Shown here one piece after another: positions 45,933-54,071 of a stretch of DNA of 64,000 nucleotides; the stretch's first letter is position 1; every line of letters starts with the position of its first letter. The stretch lies in contig NZ_LGTC01000001.1 of assembly GCF_001262605.1 (NCBI RefSeq), positions 5,218,001-5,282,000 of the forward strand, given 5' to 3'. The stretch comes from Pseudobacteroides cellulosolvens ATCC 35603 = DSM 2933. Lineage in GTDB: Bacteria; Bacillota; Clostridia; Acetivibrionales; DSM-2933. The position numbers were made by a program, and so were the translations under genes. The notes under the pieces are model-generated. The model had not been told where the DNA came from and searched no databases. It was given only the letters and a program-made list of their open reading frames with translations.

Positions 45933-46157
45933 ATGAAGCGGCTTTCAGCATTTTTGTCTTTTGTAATTTTATTAACAAGCTTAATTGGCCATCAAGGAAT
46001 ATCAGAGCATCAGGCCTCGCACATTGATGTGGGTGAAAGGGCGACCATAGATGCAGCGTTTGAGACCTTAGAGATGGCCATTAAAAACACTGGACGCAAT
46101 CCTTCCACTATCAATACCAACAGTAGAACACAACTCAAGGTCAGGTTTGGTAGTTGA
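45933..46157 (+). CDS. Small secreted protein, unknown
   Basis: The 74-residue product starts with a signal peptide (MKRLSAFLSFVILLTSLIG). It leaves a short mature peptide with an amphipathic helix (RATIDAAFETLEMAIKNTG) and a polar end. AAAAGGGG precedes the ATG. It is followed 54 bases later by the repeat protein, also secreted, in the same direction. I do not recognise it; it may be a truncated or stand-alone partner. Confidence 0.5.
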   Translation: MKRLSAFLSFVILLTSLIGHQGISEHQASHIDVGERATIDAAFETLEMAIKNTGRNPSTINTNSRTQLKVRFGS

Positions 46158-46211
46158 TAATAATTAATTATTATGGTAGTATAGTAATAAAATTCCATAA
46201 AGGGGATAAGT

Positions 46212-47357
46212 ATGAAAAATAAAGTTTATTTAAAACGAGCAATAAGCATATTAATTTCATTAGCAGTGTTCTGTGTGACTATTGTTAGCAGCATACCTTT
46301 AAATGTATTTGCTTATGGTGAAACACAAATAATACGTTATGGTTCGGATATACCTTCAGGTTGGGTAATAATAGAGGATAACTCAATAATGGAAACCAAG
46401 GTAATCGAGAACCTTAACAATGGCCCTTACGGTGATGAAGTAGAAGTTGTTTACGGTTCAGCTATACCTTCAGGTTGGGTAATAATAGAGGACAGTTCAA
46501 TAATGAAAACCAAGGTAATAATGAACCTCAATAAAGCCCCTTATGGTGCTGGAGTAAAGATTGTTTACGGTTCAGCTATACCTTCAGGTTGGGTAATAAT
46601 AGAGGACAGTTCAATAATGAAAACCAAGGTAATAATGAACCTCAATAAAGCCCCTTATGGTGCTGAAGTAAAGATTGTTTACGGCTCAGCTATACCTTCA
46701 GGTTGGGTAATAATAGAGGACAGTTCAATAATGAAAACCAAGGTAATCAAAAATCTCAATGGTTCGCCTCCAACAGCAACAAAGAAACCAACAAAGAAAC
46801 CAACGAGTACACCTACAAAGAAACCTACAAAGAAGCCTACGAGTACACCTACAAAAAAAACAACGAGTACACCTACAAATACACCTACAAATACACCCAC
46901 AAGCATACCCAATTTCCAATTAGAAGGAAATAGGATAGCAGCTTTATTTCCAGATGGCAGATTGCTCGTGAAAGAACGTGAGCTTAGTGAAGATTGGGTA
47001 ACTGAATGTACTGGCGCATGTGATTTCCAATTAGAAGGAGATAGAATAGCAGCTTTTTTTCCAGAAGGGAAACTACTTGTAAAGGAAGGCGAGCTTAACG
47101 CAGATTGGGTAACTGAATGTACTGGTGCATGTGATTTCCAATTAGAAGGAGATAGGATAGCAGTATTGTTTCCGGATGGGAAACTACTTGTAAAAGACGG
47201 TGGACTTAGTGCAGATTGGGTAATTTTATGTACTGGAGCATCTGATTTTCAATTAGAAGGAGATAGTATAGCAGCATTTTTTTCAGATGGGAAATTACTT
47301 GTAAAAGATGGTGAGCTTAGTACAGATTGGGTAACTGAATATGCCAGTATTTCTTAA
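46212..47357 (+). CDS. Secreted two-repeat-family surface protein (IPSGWVIIE repeats and LFPDGKLLVK repeats)
   Basis: The 381-residue protein has a signal peptide (cut near residue 34, NVFA). It has four 38-residue units (about 41-190) containing YGSAIPSGWVIIEDSSIMKT, then a Lys/Thr/Pro linker (about 190-235), and four 37-residue units containing FQLEGDRIAVLFPDGKLLVK and ending DWVTECTGA. The second family resembles the RIGVLxxDGTLLVKEG-xL-xxxWV repeats found in tectonin/propeller-like bacterial surface proteins, so a sugar-binding or adhesive role is possible. Units 2 and 3 are nearly identical in DNA (114-base period), suggesting recent duplication. It has no dockerin or SLH domain. A terminator follows. 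It lies inside the tRNA-Thr island. Confidence 0.8.
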   Translation: MKNKVYLKRAISILISLAVFCVTIVSSIPLNVFAYGETQIIRYGSDIPSGWVIIEDNSIMETKVIENLNNGPYGDEVEVVYGSAIPSGWVIIEDSSIMKTKVIMNLNKAPYGAGVKIVYGSAIPSGWVIIEDSSIMKTKVIMNLNKAPYGAEVKIVYGSAIPSGWVIIEDSSIMKTKVIKNLNGSPPTATKKPTKKPTSTPTKKPTKKPTSTPTKKTTSTPTNTPTNTPTSIPNFQLEGNRIAALFPDGRLLVKERELSEDWVTECTGACDFQLEGDRIAAFFPEGKLLVKEGELNADWVTECTGACDFQLEGDRIAVLFPDGKLLVKDGGLSADWVILCTGASDFQLEGDSIAAFFSDGKLLVKDGELSTDWVTEYASIS

Positions 47358-47541
47358 TATATATAATTCATGTGTTGCGAAAAATTCAGCTTTTTAGCTT
47401 GCAAATGAATATGCTTTAAATTCATTTGATTATTTAAATCTTTTTCGCGACATATTTAGCATTAATTAATTTTATATACTATACAGGTGCTTAACTAAAC
47501 ATTTCAATAAGAATCATAAACTAGATATAAGTTTAGAACTT

Positions 47542-47585
47542 GGGATATGGTAATTAATTAATAATTTATTGCCATATCCCTTTTC
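47542..47585 (+). terminator. Terminator after the repeat protein gene
   Basis: GGGATATGGTAAT pairs with ATTGCCATATCCC (one bulge) and runs into TTTTC. Confidence 0.75.
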
Positions 47586-47587
47586 TG

Positions 47588-47620
47588 GTTGCTTCATTTA
47601 CGAGGAGTGTGGATTGAAAT
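47588..47620 (+). CRISPR. Solitary, degenerate type I-C-like CRISPR repeat
   Basis: The 33-base stretch starts GTTGCTTC, has a GAGGAG half-stem and ends GTGTGGATTGAAAT, the usual 3' end of type I-C repeats (GTGGATTGAAAT). The internal palindrome is weak (CTTC/GAGG with one wobble). No second copy follows within 100 bases and no cas gene is in the window. It may be a relic or chance. Confidence 0.25.
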
Positions 47621-48008
47621 TTGTATCGCTGGTGCCACCAGTTACTTATCTTGTTAATCATTACTGTACCTCTTAATCGGCATATGGATATGAAAAAACA
47701 ACGGCAGTTTTCCTATAACTCATATATGAGTATACGAAAATTGGCAGTTGAGTCTCACTGTACCCCTTAATAGAATACCTATCGGCTGTATTTTTCAGCC
47801 ATTATATATAAGGAAGATTTCCAGGGCACTTTGCCCTGATTTTGTTATTAGCATTTATAACCATTTCAGGGCTCTGCTTGATGTGTTGAAAGTCAGGTAC
47901 AATTGGTTATATTCATAAGCTACCTTTATCAGTGTAATTTTATTTTTAGGCTAGATTAAAGTTAATAAAAAATATAAATAATTTAATATTTTGTACCAGG
48001 ACAGGTAA
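47621..48008. other. Non-coding stretch with small dyads
   Basis: It holds a direct repeat ACTGTACCTCTTAAT / ACTGTACCCCTTAAT (about 47663 and 47757) and a perfect 14-base palindrome ACTCATATATGAGT (47718-47731) between them. It also has a small terminator-like hairpin CAGGGCA-CTT-TGCCCTG at 47822-47838. No ORF is convincing. Confidence 0.4.
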
Positions 48009-48284
48009 TTTATCAGCCCAAGGAATGTAGAAAGATCCTTTGTTCGAATTGGGGAAAAAGCCGGAATAAATAATTGTAACTTTCACTCTTTAAGACATAC
48101 TTATGCAACAAGATTGTTTGAGCTTGGAGTGCCTGTAAATGTAGTATCAAAACTCCTTGGTCATGCAAAAACATCTATTACTTCAGACATATATATAAGC
48201 GTCATACCACAGCTAAAAACAGATGCAGTAAAAGTACTAGATTCATTCCATGAACTGACATCGAGCACAAACCATTTAGCATAA
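48009..48284 (+). pseudogene. Tyrosine integrase C-terminal remnant (2)
   Basis: Starting just after a stop, the frame encodes about 91 residues. They include SPRNVERSFVRIGEKAG, FHSLRHTYATRLFELGVP, VVSKLLGHAKTSITSDIYI and a C-terminal tail. The catalytic R-H-x-x and H are kept (LRHT, LLGH), and IYISV stands where the Tyr region YSHV is expected. The N-terminal two thirds is missing. It ends 131 bases before att copy 2. Confidence 0.8.
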
Positions 48285-48367
48285 TCTTAATCAATTTTAG
48301 ACCGATTTTTACACCAAAATATGTAAAATTACAACCTAACAAGGCAAGGATAGAGGTAAATAAAAAA

Positions 48368-48458
48368 TCCCCGAAACACTGATTTCTCAAGGTTTCAAGG
48401 ATTCTTACTCATAAGCCCTCAACCAGAATCGAACTGGTGACCTCATCCTTACCATGGA
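48368..48458 (+). repeat. att copy 2: duplicated 3' half of tRNA-Thr
   Basis: 48415-48458 repeats the 3' half of tRNA-Thr exactly, as at 44478 and 50993. Its left flank 48368-48414 (ATCCCCGAAACACTGATTTC onward) matches the flank of att copy 1. Direct orientation and equal ends mark it as a junction between two integrated elements. Confidence 0.85.
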
Positions 48459-48553
48459 CACCTAATATAAATCATCTAGACCTATATAGTATTAAAACAT
48501 GGTATTTTCAAGTGTTATAGTTCTCCTCACCCTTACCTTTAACTCATTTAAAA

Positions 48554-49019
48554 TCATATAAAATAATCGTCATTGTTGTAAGAATTGTTGTATAAACTAT
48601 CCTTTTGCAACAGTATATAATCAATCTTTTGTATTTCTTTAATTTTAGTATCTAGAAGAACATGTGTGTATATATCCGCTGTGTGTGAGATATTAGCATG
48701 ACCAAGTAATTCACTTAAAGTTTTTAAATCTCGAGTATCTTCATAAAACCTAGTGGCAAAAGTATGACGAAGTGAATGAACAGTAGCACCTGTTATTCCT
48801 GCTTTATTTGCCAACCTGTAAAATGACCTTTGAACATTCCTAGGGATAAGCCTTCCCCCTAAAGCATTAGCAAAAACAATACCCTTGTCATCATACATAC
48901 CTTCAGTGACCTTCTTTTCAGCTTCCTGAACACCCTTATATTGCTTTAGCATAGTAATTGCAGATTTTGTAATAGGAATTATTCTTCTACCACTTTTAGT
49001 TTTTGTTGTCTTTTCAAGA
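48554..49019 (-). pseudogene. Tyrosine integrase (3), 5' truncated
   Basis: The minus-strand frame is open up to the junction near 49019. It encodes LEKTTKTKSGRRIIPITKSA, VHSLRHTFATRFYEDTRD, LSELLGHANISHTADIYTHV and the tail, so the second catalytic Arg, His, His and Tyr are intact. Everything before the mid-catalytic domain is gone. An internal ATG at 48952 gives a 132-residue ORF, but that is not a true start. Two TTGTTGTA repeats lie within its 3' end. It points at att copy 2, 96 bases away. Confidence 0.8.
48573..48592 (+). repeat. TTGTTGTA pair beside att copy 2
   Basis: TTGTTGTA occurs at 48573 and 48585, a 12-base step. The same octamer recurs at 50922 and 50933 next to the tRNA, at the opposite end of the same element. 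Confidence 0.5.
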
Positions 49020-50816
49020 GGTTATAATGCTATTACAAGCATACTTACTGCAAAAGGCTATACCAATGTTACAGAAGCAGAACTATATAGAGACTTTATG
49101 TTTGCAACTCAATTTGACCGTGGTGATTTTACTATCTCATCATTTGATATGTGGAGTAAAACAAGGTATTTAACCTCTATGGATACAATTGTAACAGGGA
49201 CTGCTACAGGATGGCAACCTAACTGGCATTATAGTCCACTTGGTCATGCCAAGAAAATCCAAATCACATTCACTGCTGGTGATCCTACAATGCAACTTGC
49301 GGTTGTACTTATGGATGGTTATGTAACAAATGGTAGAGTAGTACCTACAGGTAGTAGTGCAAAGTACTATACAGTACAATCTGGACAAGCACTTGAGGTA
49401 ATAAATTCAAGTAACAGTGGTATGGTTTTTTTGAGTCCCTTGTATGCTCCTGCAAATACTGAACAAAAATCAGGACAATATATTACTTCAAACTGGAGAG
49501 TAGACACTCAAGTTCTAGAATTGCAAGCACCACCAACTCCAATAGCAACAAACACACCAACCACAGCACCTACAGCAACACCTACTCTTGCACCAACAAA
49601 TACAGCAACACCAACTAATACACCAATTCCAGTGCCTGAGTGGACTGGAGAATTTAGAACACAAGATCCAAACACTCCAGCACCTGCACCTGAATGGATT
49701 GGAGAAGTTATAGATGGAGTTTATTATCCTTCTGCTAATTATACTACTGCTAAATTTCCAAACCATGTGATTTTCACTTACAATGGCACTGGTGAATTCG
49801 GTGTACCAGCAACTGATGTAAATCCAAATGCATTCACTGGAATGGACGCAATAGGAGCAGTAATGAAGTTTGATTACAATACAAATGGGAATTGCTATGG
49901 TGTAACATTTAAATTCCCTATAGATAACAAAGATATCGCAGACAATGTAATCTGCTATTTGAACGACAATAACCAATGGACAAAATTAAACACTGTAGTT
50001 GAAACTTTCAATAATAAACTTTATGCTGTTGCAACATTACCTACTAATTTAATTAGTCCCTATATGTTAAGTGTTAGTAAGTCATTCACAAGTGGTGTAT
50101 TCAAAAACAGTACAGTTCCTACTCCTGTTTCAACACCAGTACCAACCCCAACAACAGCACCTGTAGTCCCTGTAGTACCAGTTGCACCTATAGTTCCAAT
50201 AGCTTTACCTCCAGTAATAGAAGCACCAGTAGTAGCACTCTCCCCTACCCCAACTAATACACCAGTAAACACACCAGTAAACACACCAACAACCGTAGCA
50301 ACCTCAACACCAGTATCTACACCCACTAATGTCCCTACAAGCACTCCTACAGCTACACCAACTATTGTTGCTGTAAATATTAGTGCAAATACTCAACCAG
50401 TAAAGGTTGAATTGAAACAGATTATTAATACAAACACTTTACCAGAAAATAATACTAAAACTGTAGAGAATATACAGAAAACTATCCAGACTGTAACAAC
50501 TACGGACATTCAGAAAGCAACAGAAAAATTGCCGGATATAAAACAGCATTGGGGGCAGGATATCACAAGAGAACAAATGACAGCTATTATCGTTAGAGCA
50601 ATAACTCTCAAAAATAAAACAGCCATAGAAATGAATAAACCTATAACCATTACAGACTATCAGAAAATTGACAGTCAGTATAAAGACAGTATAGTTTACG
50701 CTTACATGTTAGGCATTACAAGTGGGATGGGCAATGGCACTTTCGCTCCAAAGTCTACAGCAACAAGGGCACAGGCAAGTGTTTTAATAGTAAAATTGAT
50801 TGATAAATTAAGATGA
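49020..50816 (+). pseudogene. SLH-domain surface protein, 5' truncated
   Basis: The frame is open from the junction at about 49020 (GYNAITSILTAKGYTNVTEA) through the ATG at 49098 to the stop at 50816. No signal peptide is present, so the start was lost. Parts in order: a beta-rich domain to about residue 155 (counted from 49098), a Pro/Thr linker, a second beta domain (about 195-350), a long Pro/Thr/Val linker and an SLH region at the C-terminus (DIKQHWGQDITREQMTAIIV and ITSGMGNGTFAPKSTATRAQ). SLH proteins bind pyruvylated cell-wall polymers. If translated from 49098 the 572-residue product would stay in the cytoplasm. Confidence 0.75.
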
Positions 50817-50921
50817 GTAAAAAAGTGAAATACATTTGTATACTATTGCAGATCATAACCTTTAAAAACTCTATTATATTCATAAAAAAGAGGGAACAGT
50901 ATAACTGTCCCCAAAATTTGG

Positions 50922-50958
50922 TTGTTGTATTATTGTTGTACAAACAAAAAATGTTGTA
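50922..50958 (+). repeat. TTGTTGTA repeats beside tRNA-Thr
   Basis: TTGTTGTA at 50922 and 50933 and ATGTTGTA at 50951 lie 35-70 bases from the tRNA-Thr 3' end. They mirror the pair at 48573 next to att copy 2. Confidence 0.5.
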
Positions 50959-50991
50959 AGCATAGATGCCTACAACACTTGATTTCACTGA

Positions 50992-51064
50992 AGCCCTCAA
51001 CCAGAATCGAACTGGTGACCTCATCCTTACCATGGATGCGCTCTGCCGACTGAGCTATGAGGGC
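50992..51064 (-). tRNA. tRNA-Thr (anticodon GGU)
   Basis: A full cloverleaf of 73 bases: acceptor GCCCTCA/TGAGGGC, D arm, anticodon stem CATCC/GGATG with loop ATGGTAA (anticodon GGT), and T arm with GGTTCGATTC-type sequence (AGTTCGATTCT). CCA is not encoded. Its 3' half is the integration target of the 44-51 kb elements. Confidence 0.95.
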
Positions 51065-51071
51065 ACGATTA

Positions 51072-51142
51072 AGCGGGTGAAGGGAATCGAACCCTCGCTG
51101 TCAGCTTGGGAAGCTGATGTTCTGCCATTGAACTACACCCGC
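51072..51142 (-). tRNA. tRNA-Gly (anticodon CCC)
   Basis: A 71-base cloverleaf with acceptor GCGGGTG/CACCCGC, anticodon stem TCAGC/GCTGA and loop TTCCCAA, reading anticodon CCC. The T loop GGTTCGATTCC is standard. It lies seven bases upstream of tRNA-Thr on the same strand, so they are probably co-transcribed. Confidence 0.93.
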
Positions 51143-51284
51143 AGTTTTATTTGATTGTCGCTCAAAAATAACATTCCCTGCCACGGAATGCTATCTTATG
51201 TACTCAATTATATTTTTGAGACGATTGAAATTATAACATAAATTCAATCGCTCGTCTAGCACCATATTATGCGAAATATGGCGA

Positions 51285-51929
51285 TTATACCTTACCTTCT
51301 TCAAGATGTTTCTCCAATTTGCGTTTTACTCTTTGAAGTGCGTTATCTATTGATTTCACATGCCTGTCCAATTCCTCAGCAATTTCCTGATAGGATCTGC
51401 CCTGTAAATAAAGTGACAGAACTTCCCATTCCAAACCGCTTAGTATCTCACCCATTTTTTCTTCAATGCCATTAAACTCTTCCCTGTTTATAATCATTTC
51501 TTCAGGGTCAGAAACACTATCCTCACTTATTAAGTCCATAAGTGTACGATCAGACTCTTCATCAAATACAGGTCTGTTAAGTGAGACATACGAATTGAGC
51601 GGAATATGCTTTTGCCTGGTAGCTGTTTTAATCGCGGTAATAATTTGTCTAGTAATGCAAAGCTCGGCAAAGGCCCGGAATGAAGAGAGCTTATCCTCTC
51701 TAAAATCACGGATAGCTTTAAATAGACCGATCATTCCTTCCTGAATAATGTCTTCCCTGTCTGCACCAATTAGGAAATACGTTCTGGCTTTAGCACGAAC
51801 AAAGCTCCTGTACTTGTTGATTAGATATTCCAGGGCTATACTGTCACCAGACCTTGCATCTAATATTACTTCCTCATCATGCATCGTACTAAAGGAATTG
51901 GGTATCCCGGTTTGTACATTTGTTTTCAA
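51285..51929 (-). CDS. sigH: RNA polymerase sporulation sigma factor SigH
   Basis: The 214-residue sigma factor has region 2 (EYLINKYRSFVRAKARTYFL, GADREDIIQEGMIGLFKAIR, FRAFAELCITRQIITAIKTA) and region 4 HTH (LQGRSYQEIAEELDRHVKSI). This is the typical SigH pattern of Firmicutes and it directs early sporulation genes. It starts at TTG 51929 with a GGGGGG ribosome site seven bases upstream. It belongs to the conserved mrnC-rlmB-sigH group; a 570-base gap with a folded leader separates it from rlmB. Confidence 0.93.
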   Translation of the reverse strand: MKTNVQTGIPNSFSTMHDEEVILDARSGDSIALEYLINKYRSFVRAKARTYFLIGADREDIIQEGMIGLFKAIRDFREDKLSSFRAFAELCITRQIITAIKTATRQKHIPLNSYVSLNRPVFDEESDRTLMDLISEDSVSDPEEMIINREEFNGIEEKMGEILSGLEWEVLSLYLQGRSYQEIAEELDRHVKSIDNALQRVKRKLEKHLEEGKV

Positions 51930-51965
51930 GTTGAAGCCCCCCTGTCTGACTTTATTGTTTGAATA

Positions 51966-52085
51966 TTTCCCGAAAGATTAGCAGGATTAAGCAATAAAGT
52001 TCAATTTCAAATAACTGCAACTTAACTTTCGGAAAATAATATATCCTCAAATCTATAAATTTAACCGACCGGAGATTCTCCGGCG
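51966..52085 (-). other. Folded leader region of sigH
   Basis: Read on the minus strand, TTTTCCGAAAG (about 52034-52024) pairs with CTTTCGGGAAA (51978-51968) around 45 bases. Further upstream is a perfect palindrome CCGGAGA-TTCTCCGG (52069-52083). Both lie between the promoter region and the sigH start. Confidence 0.35.
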
Positions 52086-52501
52086 GGGTGTACCTTTTCA
52101 TGAATATAACTAATACAAATAAAAGTAAGATTAAGTAAAACCCAATTTCATTAATATATGTCTTTAATTATCACAGTGGAAAATAACCAAAAATGTCAAG
52201 ATAACATATAGTAAATTATAAGGAGCAAATTTACTATTGTCAAGCTTAAAACGAGTTATGCCTCATTTTTTCAAGCATATTACGAAGCACAAGGTTTAAT
52301 ATTTCAAGCCAAACTGATCCATTTTTATATACAAATCTTTCGATATAATTATCGGCAGTTTTATATTCTTTAGTAAATACCATTGTGAGATTATCAAAAA
52401 ATTCTTTTTATTGCGACTTTTATTTACTATATAGCCGTGAAAACTAACAATAGTATTTATTAACATTGTGTCCATCAACCTGCAAATACTCCATTTTACT
52501 T
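52086..52501. other. Gene-free stretch between rlmB and sigH
   Basis: AT-rich, with no gene-like ORF, tRNA or strong terminator. It probably holds the sigH promoter on the minus strand. Confidence 0.4.
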
Positions 52502-53371
52502 CTACACGCCTCTTTGTTTTAATATTTCATACATTACGACAGCAGCAGCAACAGAAGCATTTAATGAGGAAATATTTCCCAACATAGGTATGCGAACAAC
52601 AAAATCACATTTTTCCCTTACCAATCTGCCCATTCCTTCACCCTCACTGCCTATAACAAGTGCAACGGGGCCCTTTAAATCACTCTTGAAAAACTCATTG
52701 TCTCCTGTTTGATCAGTCCCGATTACCCAAATATTATTCTTTTTAAGATAATCAATAGTCTGGGCAATATTTGTAACCCTTGCAACAGGCACATATTCAA
52801 TTGCCCCGGCAGATGCCTTCGCAACAACCGATGTAAGCCCTACCGCTCTTCTCTTGGGTATAACAACTCCATGTACACCCACAGCATCAGCAGTTCTCAA
52901 AATGGAACCCAAATTATGAGCATCGTTTATCTCATCAAGTATAAGAATAAACGGCGGTCTATCGCTATTCTCCGCTGCCTTTAATATATCGTCAACTTCA
53001 ACATATTCCTTAACAGAAACATAAGCGATTACACCTTGATGAGATTTGGTAAGGGATATATTGTCAAGATTACGCCTGTCAACCTCTTGAATGGTTATTC
53101 CCATTTCCTTGGCCACTGCAGCTATTTGCCTTATTGAACCTTCTCTCTCACCCTTTGCAATGAGTATCTTATTTATAGTTCTTCCCGCTTTTAATGCTTC
53201 CAAAACAGGATTTCTGCCTTCCAATATATCAGAATTTCTATCTTCACTTTCATATACAACACTTTTTTCAGTTTTATCAAATCCTTCACCCCTCTTTTCG
53301 GGGTATGGTGCACGTGAACTTCTTGTACTTTTTTCCTGCCTTCTATTTTTATTTCCTTTAAAATCATTCAT
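52502..53371 (-). CDS. rlmB: 23S rRNA (guanosine-2'-O-)-methyltransferase RlmB (TrmH family)
   Basis: The 289-residue SPOUT methyltransferase has a basic disordered start, an L30e-like substrate domain (EGRNPVLEALKAGRTINKIL) and the SpoU motifs: LDEINDAHNLGSILRTADAV, VALVIGSEGEGMGRLV and IPMLGNISSLNASVAAAVVM. It methylates 23S rRNA G2251 (or a related tRNA/rRNA guanosine). ATG 53371 is preferred to TTG 53389, since only the former has a purine-rich site (GGAAG) upstream. It follows mrnC by 81 bases on the same strand. Confidence 0.93.
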   Translation of the reverse strand: MNDFKGNKNRRQEKSTRSSRAPYPEKRGEGFDKTEKSVVYESEDRNSDILEGRNPVLEALKAGRTINKILIAKGEREGSIRQIAAVAKEMGITIQEVDRRNLDNISLTKSHQGVIAYVSVKEYVEVDDILKAAENSDRPPFILILDEINDAHNLGSILRTADAVGVHGVVIPKRRAVGLTSVVAKASAGAIEYVPVARVTNIAQTIDYLKKNNIWVIGTDQTGDNEFFKSDLKGPVALVIGSEGEGMGRLVREKCDFVVRIPMLGNISSLNASVAAAVVMYEILKQRGV

Positions 53372-53452
53372 ATATTTATCTTCTTCCAATTTATTTTGAT
53401 GAATTTATTATTTATTACTTTTCATATCTATATTTTCTTACAGATAATATAT

Positions 53453-53872
53453 TTATACGGATACAGACATTTTTAACACTTCTGTAAGTCTGTCAAAATC
53501 TTTCCTCAAGTACAAATAACCAAGCAGGGTTTCAAAGCCTGTTGCATACTTGTATTCTGTAACATCGGCATTTTTGGGAATAGTACCGGATTTTGCGTTT
53601 CTGCCCCTTCTTACAATCTCCTGTTCCTCTTCAGTTAAATTTTCTATTATACTGTGAATGATATCAGATTGGGCTTTTGCCTTAACAAAAGCAACTGATT
53701 GTTTATGAAGCTTGTATACAGGTGCATTACCCTTTGAAACCAATAGGGTACGTATAAAAACCTCATAGACCGAATCGCCTATATAGGCCAGCACAAGAGG
53801 AGAGTATTGATTAACATCCGTATGACTTACATTATTGTCCTTTAATATATTTTCAATAAATTCTATAAGCAT
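53453..53872 (-). CDS. mrnC: Mini-ribonuclease III
   Basis: The 139-residue protein is a single RNase III catalytic domain without the dsRNA-binding domain: VLAYIGDSVYEVFIRTLLV, RRGRNAKSG and EYKYATGFETLLGYLYL. The acidic residues in YIGDSVYE and ATGFETLLGY bind the catalytic metals. It matures 23S rRNA ends in Firmicutes. It sits between cysS and rlmB as in other Firmicutes, apart from the response regulator inserted before it. Confidence 0.93.
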   Translation of the reverse strand: MLIEFIENILKDNNVSHTDVNQYSPLVLAYIGDSVYEVFIRTLLVSKGNAPVYKLHKQSVAFVKAKAQSDIIHSIIENLTEEEQEIVRRGRNAKSGTIPKNADVTEYKYATGFETLLGYLYLRKDFDRLTEVLKMSVSV

Positions 53873-54071
53873 TAGTCTTCTTTTACCCTACTTTACCAAA
53901 TAGTTAATATGTTATATAGCATCTTACAATAATTAATTATTTGCATTATACCACATAAATAATACACATTACCACTGCAAATATAAAAGATTAATCACTT
54001 ATACACTTATAATTAAGAAATGCATTAGCATTATTTAACTCTGGATTATTAATAGATATGTCTTTTTAATC

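Noticed and set aside
46679..46933. Open frames on both strands across the Lys/Thr/Pro linker of the repeat protein
   Set aside because: They are produced by the low-complexity repeat DNA; the plus-strand secreted protein with signal peptide explains the region.
47588..47760. A CRISPR array
   Set aside because: Only one repeat-like unit is present; the later direct repeat ACTGTACC-CTTAAT is unrelated to it, and no cas gene is present.
48554..48952. A complete 132-residue integrase from ATG 48952
   Set aside because: The frame stays open and integrase-like upstream to 49019, so the ATG is internal and the N-terminal domains are lost.
49515..50344. Antisense frames opposite the SLH protein
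   Set aside because: They arise from the Pro/Thr linkers read backwards.
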